Part shown: piece after piece, positions 1 to 6,974 of the stretch
Layout: each line of letters starts with the position of its first letter
Position numbering within the stretch: position 1 is the stretch's first letter
Source of the DNA: an uncultured Chitinophagaceae bacterium
GTDB lineage: Bacteria > Bacteroidota > Bacteroidia > Chitinophagales > Chitinophagaceae
Direction of reading: 5' to 3'
Length of the DNA: 23,914 nucleotides
Assembly (NCBI GenBank): GCA_934502905.1
Contig: CAKSVK010000037.1
Span: 1-23,914, forward strand
Position numbers and translations under genes: made by a program
The notes under the pieces: model-generated
What the model saw: the letters and a program-made list of their open reading frames with translations, nothing else
Told to the model about the DNA's origin: nothing
The model's database searches: none

Positions 1-493
1 CTTTATCCCTGAAAGTACCATGTCCCCAACTGTTTCGGTAGGCTAAAATATTTCCCGGCTGCTTTACATCGTTGCCCTGAAAAACATTTCTGTCCTTAGG
101 TAAATGTTCGTGCAGATGTTTCAACAATTCATTCCCGGGAAGCGCCTTTTTAGCTTTCGAAAGGAGCACAAATAATATCTCATTAACCCAGGTGCCGGTG
201 GTAACAGGCCTTTCAACTATCTTCCGCATTACCTCATGCACCTCATCATCAAACTCGGCGTTTGAATGTGTCATTAAAGAGATCAAAACGCCGGAAAGAA
301 ACTGAGCTGAAATTTCGAAAGCATCGAGCAAACAACGCTGGGCACCATCAAAGTTTCCTTCCCCGATACAATTTTTGTAATAATTAATAGGGCTTTGTAT
401 AGAAAAGGGCAGATTGGAAGTAGAAAACTTTACAATATCCTGAATTCTTTCGTATTCCCCGGCAGGGTAAGCATTCAAAAACTTATTCAGCAT
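1..493 (-). CDS. N-terminal part of a HEPN-motif protein, truncated by window edge
   Basis: An uninterrupted reading frame runs from an ATG at 493 off the left edge (164 codons visible). An in-frame TAA lies a short way upstream of the ATG, which fixes the start region. The translation is soluble, largely helical-looking, with no signal peptide or membrane segment. Near the visible end, residues 153-158 read RNSWGH (nt 20-37), which fits the R-polar-X3-H motif of HEPN domains, where Arg and His form an RNase-type active site. In many multidomain bacterial proteins a helical N-terminal region ending in a similar 'YRN..GHG' stretch precedes a larger effector or signalling domain; that part would lie outside this window. 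I do not recognise the exact family. Coding status is quite sure from the open frame and codon pattern; the HEPN assignment is an inference from one motif. Confidence 0.7.
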   Translation of the reverse strand, partial: MLNKFLNAYPAGEYERIQDIVKFSTSNLPFSIQSPINYYKNCIGEGNFDGAQRCLLDAFEISAQFLSGVLISLMTHSNAEFDDEVHEVMRKIVERPVTTGTWVNEILFVLLSKAKKALPGNELLKHLHEHLPKDRNVFQGNDVKQPGNILAYRNSWGHGTFRDK

Positions 494-728
494 ACAATAC
501 TGATTTAAGACGCACAAGGGTTAAAAATAAAAATCGGAAAACCAGGTTTCACCTCCGCGGTAACCTACTCAGCAATTGCTTACTTTCTGCTCAAATCATA
601 TTAAATATATATAATTTACGCCTAACCTTCACGGCTGCACAGGAAATAAACTTTTTCTTAAAAACGGCACGTAAATTGTGAATCTTTCGTAGCTTTATTT
701 TTAAACCTTATTTATCTAAAACCTTGTT

Positions 729-929
729 ATGCCTCAACCTATGATCCAGTCCGGTATAGCCGGAGGGACAATAAAGGAGTTGGAAAGAATCTTTAACTCG
801 CACAAGCATATTCTTGAAAGCTACTCTAACCTCAAAATCCCCAAACATGTGCTGAAACAAATGGCCAGGGAGCTGGAGGAATTTTACAACAAAAACCAAT
901 CGCCAAGCCAGTCTGCCATTATCAGTTGA
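729..929 (+). CDS. Small hypothetical protein, 66 aa
   Basis: Unrecognised 66-residue protein beginning MPQPMIQSGIAGG. After a Gly-rich start it is charged and helix-prone (residues 15-57, with KELERIF and MARELEEFYN), with no signal peptide, membrane segment or cysteine. It is convergent with the O-methyltransferase, the two 3' ends overlapping by 8 bp. No Shine-Dalgarno site is visible, which is common in Bacteroidota. A TAGCTTTA sequence at 690-697 resembles a -7 element but has no TTTG at the right distance. Support comes from codon use and position in an otherwise empty gap; it could be a chance ORF. Confidence 0.5.
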   Translation: MPQPMIQSGIAGGTIKELERIFNSHKHILESYSNLKIPKHVLKQMARELEEFYNKNQSPSQSAIIS

Positions 930-1584
930 CAATAGCCAATGCAATACCGTCATGATATTTACTACCCACTGTTTGTATGATAGTGGCCGTAACTTCTGCT
1001 TTTTTCGCCAGTTCCCCTATAAACCGCTGTACTCCTCTCACTTCCGGTTCGTTGCTGTTTTGGTCAAGAATCTTTCCTTCGCGGACTACATTGTCTGCAA
1101 TGATCAGCGTACCGGGTTTAGACAACTTTAATGACCATTCAAGGTATTCCGCATATGGCTCTTTATCAGCATCAATAAAGATCACGTCAAAGGGCCCGGC
1201 TTTTTCTGACAGCATTTTGGATAATTCCTCCAACGCAGTTCCGACACGCACGGTTACCTTTTCAGAAAGCCCTGCGGCTGACAGGTTATTATTGGCAACA
1301 TCGGCGTGGTGTTGATCCAGTTCCAGGCTGATCATAGTACCTCCTTCAGCCAAAGCCCTGGCTAACCAGATGGTGCTGTAGCCGCCCAACGTTCCTATTT
1401 CAAGAATTTTGTGAGGATTTTTCAGTTTGGCCAGTATGTGCAGAAATTTTCCCTGGTTCTCAGAAATACTGATCTGGGGTAACCCTTCGTCTATGATGGA
1501 CTGTTTAACAGCATGGAGTGCGACATCCTCCTTTACAAAAAGTTGATTGATATATTGATCTACCTGTCCGAATATTGAGTTCAT
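922..1584 (-). CDS. SAM-dependent O-methyltransferase (COMT/CCoAOMT-like)
   Basis: A 220-residue class I methyltransferase of the O-methyltransferase family 3 type, which methylates hydroxyls of catechol-like or other small molecules in the cytoplasm using S-adenosylmethionine. SAM motif I is LEIGTLGGYS (residues 61-70), with the acidic residue that binds the SAM ribose at Glu88 (SLELD). The metal-binding positions of the family are visible as Asp138 in FIDADK and Asp164-Asn165 in IADNV. Length and full domain match the family. The ATG at 1584 gives a normal N-terminus, MNSIFGQVDQ. It stands alone, downstream of and in the same direction as the phosphodiesterase, with its own candidate promoter and operator between them. 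The substrate cannot be told from the sequence. Confidence 0.9.
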   Translation of the reverse strand: MNSIFGQVDQYINQLFVKEDVALHAVKQSIIDEGLPQISISENQGKFLHILAKLKNPHKILEIGTLGGYSTIWLARALAEGGTMISLELDQHHADVANNNLSAAGLSEKVTVRVGTALEELSKMLSEKAGPFDVIFIDADKEPYAEYLEWSLKLSKPGTLIIADNVVREGKILDQNSNEPEVRGVQRFIGELAKKAEVTATIIQTVGSKYHDGIALAIVN

Positions 1585-1624
1585 GATAGTGGTTTAATAT
1601 CTCCCGAAGATAAAATATCCCTTT

Positions 1625-1655
1625 CAAACGATAGACCATCTATCAAAAAAACAAA
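1625..1655 (-). promoter_or_regulatory. Candidate promoter with embedded palindromic operator for the O-methyltransferase
   Basis: On the minus strand TTTG (1655-1652) is followed after 18 bp by TATCGTTTG (1633-1625). The distance between the two TTTG blocks (23 bp) equals that of the Bacteroidota consensus, though the -7 box has one extra base. Inside the spacer and overlapping the -7 box lies a perfect interrupted palindrome, GATAGA-CCA-TCTATC (1630-1644), where a repressor could sit. The T-run lies before, not after, the hairpin in the direction of transcription, so it is not an intrinsic terminator of the upstream gene. Confidence 0.35.
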
Positions 1656-1665
1656 CCGGGATTGG

Positions 1666-2604
1666 TCATGGCTTTATTCCCGTCCAAAGATTGGCAGGTT
1701 CGTCCTGCCCTTCAAAAGCAGGCTTAATGGGACGTCCCGTCCAGGCATACGGCGGTACAATATCAAACACATAAGCAATGGTAGCCGCCAGGTCATAGGT
1801 ATATACCTGCTGTTGGATAACGTAGCCCTTTTTTACGCCCTTTCCGTACAATACCATGGCGATCTCTCCTTCCTCGGGTGTGGCGCCGCCGTGCCCTTTC
1901 CCTACACCACCATGATCGGCTGTAATAATTACCAGGGTATTTTCTTCCATGCCGGCTTCTTTTACAGCCTTCAATACTTCTCCTACCAGTGAGTCTGTCT
2001 TAGCCACAGCGTCATAATAGGCAGGTGTGCCGTGCCCTTCATGATGACCGGCATGGTCCACATGATCGAAATGTACAAAACCAAAGGTTGGCTTCTTCCC
2101 GCGGATATATGCTGTAAAGTCTGTACAGGTAGAATCCTCTGATTTGAAGGTCTTATCGTGGTTTACAGCCTTTTTCTCGAACAGCCTGCCAAAACCGCCC
2201 CAGTGATAAGCGGTGCCGATCTCTGCATCCGGCCTGGCTTCCCTGATCCTTCCGAATATGGTGGGGAATATCCCTTCCTCACCTGCTACAATCGCTGGTA
2301 GCGTATGCTTATCCCTTTCCCAGTCGTTATCAATGATTCCATGAGCTTCCGGTCCTGCACCCATGATCATAGAGGCCCAGTTTTGGCTGCTGGCAGTCGT
2401 AAGGACGGTGCGGACATTCCATTTTACAGACCCATTTGCGATCATATCGTCTATTACCGGTGTTTTTGCCTTTTTAATACCGTCAGGACTCAAGCCGTCA
2501 ACACCAATCACAATTACATGTTCAATACCTTTGGAATCTGTATCGGCGGGGGTTTGGCAGGAAAACACCATCAGAAATAAAACAGGGCTCAGGAATCGTA
2601 TCAT
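1666..2604 (-). CDS. Lipoprotein type I phosphodiesterase / nucleotide pyrophosphatase-like (alkaline phosphatase superfamily)
   Basis: A 312-residue protein of the phosphodiesterase/nucleotide pyrophosphatase branch of the alkaline phosphatase superfamily. The N-terminus (MIRFLSPVLFLMVFSC) is a lipoprotein signal with Cys16 as the acylated residue, so it should be anchored in the envelope and act in the periplasm or at the surface. Metal and catalytic positions can be followed: Asp36 in VIGVDGL, a probable Ser72 nucleophile in TTASSQNW, Asp180/Asp183/His187 in the DHVDHAGH stretch, Asp230-His231 in ITADHGG and His238. This is the full two-metal set. Family members hydrolyse phosphodiester or pyrophosphate bonds in nucleotides or lipids; the substrate here is unknown. 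It is shorter than typical NPP enzymes (about 400 residues or more) and so is a minimal catalytic domain. Confidence 0.9.
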   Translation of the reverse strand: MIRFLSPVLFLMVFSCQTPADTDSKGIEHVIVIGVDGLSPDGIKKAKTPVIDDMIANGSVKWNVRTVLTTASSQNWASMIMGAGPEAHGIIDNDWERDKHTLPAIVAGEEGIFPTIFGRIREARPDAEIGTAYHWGGFGRLFEKKAVNHDKTFKSEDSTCTDFTAYIRGKKPTFGFVHFDHVDHAGHHEGHGTPAYYDAVAKTDSLVGEVLKAVKEAGMEENTLVIITADHGGVGKGHGGATPEEGEIAMVLYGKGVKKGYVIQQQVYTYDLAATIAYVFDIVPPYAWTGRPIKPAFEGQDEPANLWTGIKP

Positions 2605-2653
2605 TATAATTTGGTTTTTGTGTATAAATATCGCTTAAAGGCATTACCCAAAG

Positions 2654-2690
2654 GTTAACTAATACTAACCAAAAAGTTAAGTAATATTAA
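2654..2690 (-). promoter_or_regulatory. Paired 15-bp direct repeats upstream of the phosphodiesterase
   Basis: GTTAACTAATACTAA (2654-2668) and GTTAAGTAATATTAA (2676-2690) match at 13 of 15 positions. Their starts are 22 bp apart, about two helical turns, so both would face the same side of the DNA. They lie 50-86 bp upstream of the phosphodiesterase start codon (2604). The second copy is itself a small inverted repeat (TTAA-N6-TTAA). This is what two adjacent binding sites of a dimeric regulator look like, but AT-rich promoter DNA could give it by chance. Confidence 0.35.
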
Positions 2691-2748
2691 AGATAGGAAA
2701 AGCATACCAATTTCGCATACATTTTTTGCTGTGTCCCACTACGGTTTC

Positions 2749-2901
2749 CCGCAGATACACACAGATTGGTATGCAAACCTCGCAGAACCTTGTTTGGAGT
2801 GGAAAGCTTTAAAATCTCAGGGTGTAGCCATATCTTCCGATATCAATTCAAAAAGATCAGTGGATTCCCGGAACTATCAGCGCAGATCAGCGGGAAATAT
2901 T
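2749..2901. repeat. Dispersed CGCAGAT / AGCGGGAAAT intergenic repeat, copy 1
   Basis: Fragments such as CCGCAGAT (from 2749) and CGCAGATCAGCGGGAAATATT-like sequence (2881-2901) recur in the gap at 6810-6945. The 16 bp at 2886-2901 (ATCAGCGGGAAATATT) are identical to the reverse complement of 6868-6883. It marks a dispersed non-coding repeat family rather than a gene. Confidence 0.55.
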
Positions 2902-3000
2902 CACTATCGAAAATAAGCCTGTCAACGATGATATAAAGATTACTTCCCTCAAACCATATCACAGTGATGCTTTTTTTCGGCGGTCCCGCCCTTAAATACA

Positions 3001-4788
3001 TTACATTCTTTCCGGCACCTCAATGCCGGCCAGCTTCATACCGGATGCTATGATGCCTGATGCCATCTGGCAGAGGCGTAAACGAAGCTGTTTCTTATCT
3101 TCGGATTCAGCTTTTAATACCCTGTGCTCTGTTACAAAAGAATTAAAGGTCCTGGCCAGATCATAACAATAGCTGATAATCGCTGAAGGATTGTATTCCG
3201 CCGCAGCCTGCCCGATGATAGTTGGATATTGCTCCAGCAGTATCAGCAATTCTTTTTCCAGCGGCAGCAGCTTTGCCGGTTCGCTAAAAGAATAGTGTTC
3301 ATTTACAGCTTCATTTCTCAATATCGCTTTGGCACGTGCATGCGAGAATTGCACAAAAGAGGCGGTAAATCCATGGAAATCGATGCTCTCTTCGGGGTTA
3401 AAGATCATCCGTTTTTTCGGGTCAACCCGCAGGATGAAAAATTTAAGCGCACCCAGCCCGATCGTGTTATAAAGTTTCAGCAACTCTTCATTTGTAAATC
3501 CGCTCACCTTTCCCAACTCTTCTGTTTTCTGCTGGGCCACATTTACCATTTCATCCATAATATCATCCGCATCCACCACAGTACCTTCCCGCGTTTTCAT
3601 CCTGCCGCTCGGTAGTTCCACCATGCCATAGCTCAGGTGGTATATACCTTCCGAGGATGGTAATCCCAGCTTTTCACAGATCAGCTTCAGCACTTTGAAA
3701 TGATAATTCTGCTCATCCCCCACCACGTATATGCTGCTGTCGTATTTGTATTCATCATATTTTTGGATCGCCAGCCCGATATCCTGTGTAATGTAAACAG
3801 CGGTCCCGTCCCTGCGCTGCACGATCTTCTCATCCAGCCCGTCAGCCGTGAGGTCCACCCAAACGCTGTTGTCTTCTTTCTGAAAGAAAACGCCTTTCTG
3901 CAATCCTTCCGCTACTAATTTTTTGCCGAGAATATAAGTATCGCTTTCGTAGTAGGTTTTGTCAAATGACACCCCGATCCGTTTGTAAGTAACATCAAAA
4001 CCGGCATATACCCAACTGTTCATTTCCTGCCACAACGTTATCACATCCGGTTTACCGGCTTCCCAATCCACCAGCATCTGCTGGGCTTCCTTCATGATCG
4101 GTGCATTTTTCTCCGCTTCCTCTTTGCTCATTCCGTCAGCCATCAGCTCCGAAACCTGCTTTTTTAATTCATTTCCAAACATCACGTAATAATCACCTAC
4201 CAAATGATCTCCTTTGATACCTGTGGTTCCGGGTGTAGCGCCTTTGGCAAAATGCTTCCAGGCAACCATGCTCTTACAGATATGGATACCCCTGTCGTTG
4301 GCAATACAGGTTTTGTAAATAGTATAACCCGCTGCTTCCAGTATTTCGGATATGCTCCACCCGAGGAATATATTACGCAGGTGCCCCAGGTGAAGCGGCT
4401 TATTCGTATTCGGGGAAGCATATTCCACCACCACTACTTTACCGTTCTTTTCTTTTTTCCCGTACTGCCGGTTGTTATAATTGTCTGCTAATATAGCTGT
4501 CCAATACTTATCTGAAACCGTAAGGTTCAGGAAACCCTTGATAATATTATATGCTGTAAAAATATCCCCGTGTTCGCGCAGCAGGTAATCGCCCAATGTT
4601 TTGCCTAGTCCGTCCGGCGACTGCTTCAATGGCTTTAACAAGCCAAATAACACAACCGTATAGTCTCCCTCAAATTCAGGCTTTGTTTTATTGATCTGAA
4701 ATTCATTACCCGAAAAAGCGGTATTAAAAAGAGCGTGCAGCGCCTTAACAACATGATCCTGGATAACAGCAGATATAGACATACGCAT
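3001..4788 (-). CDS. argS: Arginyl-tRNA synthetase
   Basis: Charges tRNA-Arg with arginine using ATP in the cytoplasm. The 595-residue length is usual for bacterial class Ia ArgRS. The N-terminal additional domain spans about residues 1-115, followed by the catalytic Rossmann fold with the class I HIGH signature as HLGH (133-136) in the ArgRS-typical SPNTNKPLHLGHLRN context. The KMSKS-equivalent is GRMKTREGT near residues 395-402, and the C-terminal anticodon-binding helical domain (DALR type) ends in the characteristic PERM. Two ATGs are close together (4788 and 4782); MSISAVIQ from 4782 is an equally possible start. It is divergent from the metallophosphoesterase gene, with a shared 90-bp promoter region. 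No clear terminator follows the stop. Confidence 0.97.
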   Translation of the reverse strand: MRMSISAVIQDHVVKALHALFNTAFSGNEFQINKTKPEFEGDYTVVLFGLLKPLKQSPDGLGKTLGDYLLREHGDIFTAYNIIKGFLNLTVSDKYWTAILADNYNNRQYGKKEKNGKVVVVEYASPNTNKPLHLGHLRNIFLGWSISEILEAAGYTIYKTCIANDRGIHICKSMVAWKHFAKGATPGTTGIKGDHLVGDYYVMFGNELKKQVSELMADGMSKEEAEKNAPIMKEAQQMLVDWEAGKPDVITLWQEMNSWVYAGFDVTYKRIGVSFDKTYYESDTYILGKKLVAEGLQKGVFFQKEDNSVWVDLTADGLDEKIVQRRDGTAVYITQDIGLAIQKYDEYKYDSSIYVVGDEQNYHFKVLKLICEKLGLPSSEGIYHLSYGMVELPSGRMKTREGTVVDADDIMDEMVNVAQQKTEELGKVSGFTNEELLKLYNTIGLGALKFFILRVDPKKRMIFNPEESIDFHGFTASFVQFSHARAKAILRNEAVNEHYSFSEPAKLLPLEKELLILLEQYPTIIGQAAAEYNPSAIISYCYDLARTFNSFVTEHRVLKAESEDKKQLRLRLCQMASGIIASGMKLAGIEVPERM

Positions 4789-4801
4789 TGTTTATGGGCT
4801 G

Positions 4802-4809
4802 CAAAAATA
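4802..4809 (-). promoter_or_regulatory. Candidate -7 element of argS
   Basis: The minus strand reads TATTTTTG, a perfect TAnnTTTG -7 box, placing the transcript start only a few bases before the argS ATG codons. No TTTG is seen 19 bp upstream, so the promoter is only half supported. If correct, the transcript is nearly leaderless. Confidence 0.35.
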
Positions 4810-4850
4810 AGGCAGGGCCGCATAAGAATGGATAAATACGCGAATGATAA

Positions 4851-4858
4851 TATATTTG
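4851..4858 (+). promoter_or_regulatory. Candidate -7 element of the metallophosphoesterase gene
   Basis: TATATTTG fits the Bacteroidota -7 consensus TAnnTTTG exactly and lies 20 bp before the ATG at 4879. The -33 region has no clear TTTG. It faces away from the argS element 42 bp to the left. Confidence 0.4.
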
Positions 4859-4878
4859 TTATTCCGAAATAAACAGTT

Positions 4879-5958
4879 ATGAAAAAAATTGTACAGCTAT
4901 CCGGAATTATCATATTATTCTTTCTGCAGGTATCGGTTCATGGCCAGCAGGCTGCATATACACCGCCGGCATTGAGCAATACGCAGTCCTGGAGCATGAT
5001 CATGCTGCCGGATCCCCAGAGTTATCAAAAATTCGGGCGTAACCAGCCGTTGTTCGATCTTATGACGGCATGGATCGAAGAGAATATTCAGAAACTGAAT
5101 ATCAGGCTGGTGATATGCACCGGCGACCTGGTGGAACAAAATGAAATGATCAACCCCAATGGCATCAACGGCAACCAGCCCAGCAAAAGGCAATGGGAAT
5201 CTGTTTCCCGCTCTTTCAACAAACTGGATGGAAAAGTACCCTACCTGCTGGCAGCAGGTAACCACGACTACGGCTACTCTAATATCAGCATCCGCCGATC
5301 TAATTATAATCAATATTTCCCGGTAGATAAAAACCCGCTCACCCAACAACTGGTAAGAGAAGCAGGACTGAATGCAGAAGGAATACCTACCCTGGAGAAT
5401 GCGGCTTTTGAGTTTTTGTCTCCTACCGGGCGCCGGTTTTTGTTTTTCACGCTGGAATTTGCCCCACGCGATACAATCCTATCCTGGGCGAAAAAAGTGA
5501 GCAACGATGATAGATACAAAAACCATACACTGGCAGTGCTCACACATTCTTATCTCAATTCTAAAAATGAACGGATCGAGAAAGAGAACTACCCGGTGGA
5601 AGATGGAAACTATGGTGAAGCCATCTGGCAAAAGCTGGTGCAGCCCTCCGGTAATTTTCAACTGGTATTCTCCGGGCATATTGGTGTTCCGGATGATGCC
5701 AGGGGACATGTGGGTTTCAGAACAGATAAGAATGCCGCCGGAAAAAAAGTAAGCCAGATGGTATTCAATGCGCAGGCCATGGGCGGCGGATGGCATGGTA
5801 ACGGAGGGGATGGCTGGCTGCGCATACTGGAATTTTTACCAGACAACAAAACAGTGAAAGTGAAAACATTCTCGCCGTTTTTTGCTATTTCACCTTCCAC
5901 CCAACACCTGGCCTGGCGTACTGAAACCTACGACCAGTTCGAGTTCAGCCTGGATTAG
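4879..5958 (+). CDS. Secreted calcineurin-like metallophosphoesterase
   Basis: A 359-residue dinuclear metallophosphoesterase, probably periplasmic or secreted: residues 1-23 form a signal peptide (hydrophobic IIILFFLQVSV, then HGQQ). Family motifs occur in order: Asp45 in LPDPQSYQ (the usual DxH is DxQ here), GD at 82-83 in CTGDLV, GNHD at 127-130, His223 in VLTHSYL, and GH at 266-267 in VFSGHIG. The region after GNHD contains a subfamily-specific insert (about 140-210). Family members cleave phosphomono- or diesters; the substrate is not predictable here. It is transcribed divergently from argS, and no other gene shares its transcript. Confidence 0.88.
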   Translation: MKKIVQLSGIIILFFLQVSVHGQQAAYTPPALSNTQSWSMIMLPDPQSYQKFGRNQPLFDLMTAWIEENIQKLNIRLVICTGDLVEQNEMINPNGINGNQPSKRQWESVSRSFNKLDGKVPYLLAAGNHDYGYSNISIRRSNYNQYFPVDKNPLTQQLVREAGLNAEGIPTLENAAFEFLSPTGRRFLFFTLEFAPRDTILSWAKKVSNDDRYKNHTLAVLTHSYLNSKNERIEKENYPVEDGNYGEAIWQKLVQPSGNFQLVFSGHIGVPDDARGHVGFRTDKNAAGKKVSQMVFNAQAMGGGWHGNGGDGWLRILEFLPDNKTVKVKTFSPFFAISPSTQHLAWRTETYDQFEFSLD

Positions 5959-5994
5959 CCTGCAGATTACAACTTAAGGTTCTGTGTTAATTTA

Positions 5995-6030
5995 ATGCTA
6001 TACGAAGTTTGCAAACTTCGTATCCCCTAT
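5995..6030. repeat. Palindromic intergenic repeat, copy A
   Basis: Positions 6000-6023 form a perfect 24-bp palindrome with arms ATACGAAGTTTG and CAAACTTCGTAT. With its flanks (ATGCTA before, TCCCCTAT after) it matches copy B at 32 of 36 positions, and weaker similarity continues about 17 bp further. No T-run follows, so it is not a classic terminator. Confidence 0.7.
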
Positions 6031-6136
6031 GTTCCTGTCCGTCTCTGCCTCACTGGCGCAGATCAAATGAGTAAAACCGTAGGGGAAGAACCTTCCGAAA
6101 CTGCGGAAGCTCTCTTGCGGATGTTCAGAACCGCTT

Positions 6137-6153
6137 CCTGCCTGTCCGGCAGG
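6137..6153. repeat. Short GC-rich hairpin (CCTGCC/GGCAGG)
   Basis: CCTGCC (6137-6142), a 5-base loop and GGCAGG (6148-6153) make a perfect 6-bp GC stem, followed by CGGGCG. It sits between the two palindromic repeat copies. Such CCTGCC...GGCAGG stems look like REP-type intergenic elements; the function is unknown. Confidence 0.45.
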
Positions 6154-6244
6154 CGGGCGTTCCATTGCTAATGACGTATAATATAATCAACCGGAAATAA
6201 ACAATTTGGAAAGTCGCGTGCGGATACGCCACCTGGCGGTCATT

Positions 6245-6280
6245 ATGCTATCCGGAGTTTGCAAACTTCGGATCCTCTAT
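6245..6280. repeat. Palindromic intergenic repeat, copy B
   Basis: This is the second copy, with arms ATCCGGAGTTTG and CAAACTTCGGAT (6250-6273), perfect except for one G-T pair. Compared with copy A, one outer A:T pair has become C:G through changes in both arms, so the hairpin is kept while the sequence varies. Confidence 0.7.
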
Positions 6281-6333
6281 ATTCTTACCTGTCTCCGACG
6301 GGTATTTGTCAACGGCACAAACCCAGAGGGTTT

Positions 6334-6714
6334 TTATACTTTCGTATACACATTCCATCCGTGGTCTTCCGTAGCATCCATCGCAGGGACCGGAAAATTT
6401 TCGGCTTCTTCCCTGGTAGCACATTTTCGTTTGTAAATCGTTACCTGCTCATCATTGATATACCTGAAGAACATCAGAAAGTAAACACCCTCTTTATCGC
6501 CACCGCTGCCGACAGTGATACACCGCTGTTCCGCCGGATCAAAAGCCACCAGGTTCTGCGTATAGGCAGTACTATGTGCAGGCCCGGCCATAGAATATTG
6601 GATATGCCCGGGGAAAAACTCATGAACGGAGGTCTGCGTTCCCGAGCCCGGAATTTCAAACTCCCATTTGTATTTTCCTATCACCGGCATACCGGATATT
6701 GTTTGTGCTTCCAT
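6334..6714 (-). CDS. Hypothetical protein, 126 aa, small beta-rich
   Basis: I do not recognise this protein. It has no signal peptide or membrane segment. Its alternation of hydrophobic and polar residues (VIGKYKWEFEI; YTQNLVAFDP; CITVGSGG; VYFLMFFRYI; QVTIYKRKC) suggests about six beta-strands, and the C-terminus is acidic then aromatic (ATEDHGWNVYTKV). A small beta-barrel fold is possible but unproven. Two cysteines are well separated. It is a single-gene unit with a near-ideal promoter directly upstream, which is the best evidence that it is real. A longer antisense ORF at 6259-6795 has no such signal and a poor composition. Confidence 0.75.
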   Translation of the reverse strand: MEAQTISGMPVIGKYKWEFEIPGSGTQTSVHEFFPGHIQYSMAGPAHSTAYTQNLVAFDPAEQRCITVGSGGDKEGVYFLMFFRYINDEQVTIYKRKCATREEAENFPVPAMDATEDHGWNVYTKV

Positions 6715-6743
6715 AACGTTTCTGTTAAAGTCTGTTATAATAA

Positions 6744-6774
6744 CAAAGCTACAATATCAAAAATAAAAGACAAA
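6744..6774 (-). promoter_or_regulatory. Near-consensus Bacteroidota promoter for the 126-aa protein
   Basis: The minus strand shows TTTG (6774-6771), a spacer of exactly 19 bp, then TAGCTTTG (6751-6744), matching both the -33 and the -7 (TAnnTTTG) consensus. The transcript would start near 6737 and give a leader of roughly 20 nt before the ATG at 6714. Confidence 0.7.
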
Positions 6775-6809
6775 AAAGTATTTTATTATACCTGATTCAA
6801 CATCCGCTT

Positions 6810-6945
6810 TATCTGCGGAAAAATTTGTATTGCCCGCCAGCGCCATGTGAGCGATAAAACGACGGCTAATATTTCCCGCTGATTTCGCAAATAAGCGCAG
6901 AAGGCTTTGATTATCTGCGGAATTCAGCGGAATCTGCGGGAGATC
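6810..6945. repeat. Dispersed CGCAGAT / AGCGGGAAAT intergenic repeat, copy 2
   Basis: Several units alternate in both orientations: ATCTGCGGAA (from 6811), AATATTTCCCGCTGAT (6868-6883), AAGCGCAGAA, ATCTGCGGAATTCAGCGG and AATCTGCGGGAGAT up to about 6944. The 6868-6883 segment is the exact reverse complement of 2886-2901. The array lies between tamL and the 126-aa gene and has no coding capacity. Confidence 0.6.
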
Positions 6946-6957
6946 TCAAATGAAAAT

Positions 6958-6972
6958 TCATGTTTGACATGA
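6958..6972 (-). terminator. Weak hairpin after tamL
   Basis: TCATG-TTTGA-CATGA forms a 5-bp stem two bases after the tamL stop. On the minus strand it is followed by ATTTTCATTTG, only loosely T-rich. It could be a weak terminator of the tamB-tamL operon. Confidence 0.3.
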
Positions 6973-6974
6973 CA

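Larger units (their letters stand above)
2605..3000. other. Intergenic region between argS and the phosphodiesterase, with repeats but no convincing gene
   Basis: This 396-bp gap holds a pair of operator-like direct repeats near the phosphodiesterase start (2654-2690), scattered CGCAGAT/AGCGGG-type repeat pieces (2749-2901), a short palindrome ATCACAGTGAT (2958-2968) and a GGCG/CGCC hairpin (2979-2990) just after the argS stop. The hairpin lacks a following T-run on the minus strand. A plus-strand ORF at 2731-2916 is built from the repeat pieces and is not credible. Confidence 0.6.
5959..6333. other. Repeat-rich intergenic region
   Basis: This 375-bp gap between two converging genes holds no credible gene. 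It carries two copies of a palindromic element exactly 250 bp apart (5995-6030 and 6245-6280), a strong short hairpin at 6137-6153, and a short CGCAGATCA piece (6057-6065) of the dispersed intergenic repeat. No T-tract terminator is evident. Confidence 0.7.

Noticed and set aside
2731..2916. A 61-codon plus-strand ORF in the gap before argS
   Set aside because: It consists of dispersed-repeat pieces, has no promoter or gene-like composition, and matches nothing I recognise.
2979..2990. GC hairpin after argS as an intrinsic terminator
   Set aside because: On the minus strand it is followed by an A-run, not a T-run.
6259..6795. A 178-codon plus-strand ORF opposite the 126-aa gene
   Set aside because: It starts inside palindromic repeat copy B and runs antisense to a gene with a near-ideal promoter. 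Its composition (many Cys, His, Arg and Phe) is that of a shadow frame.
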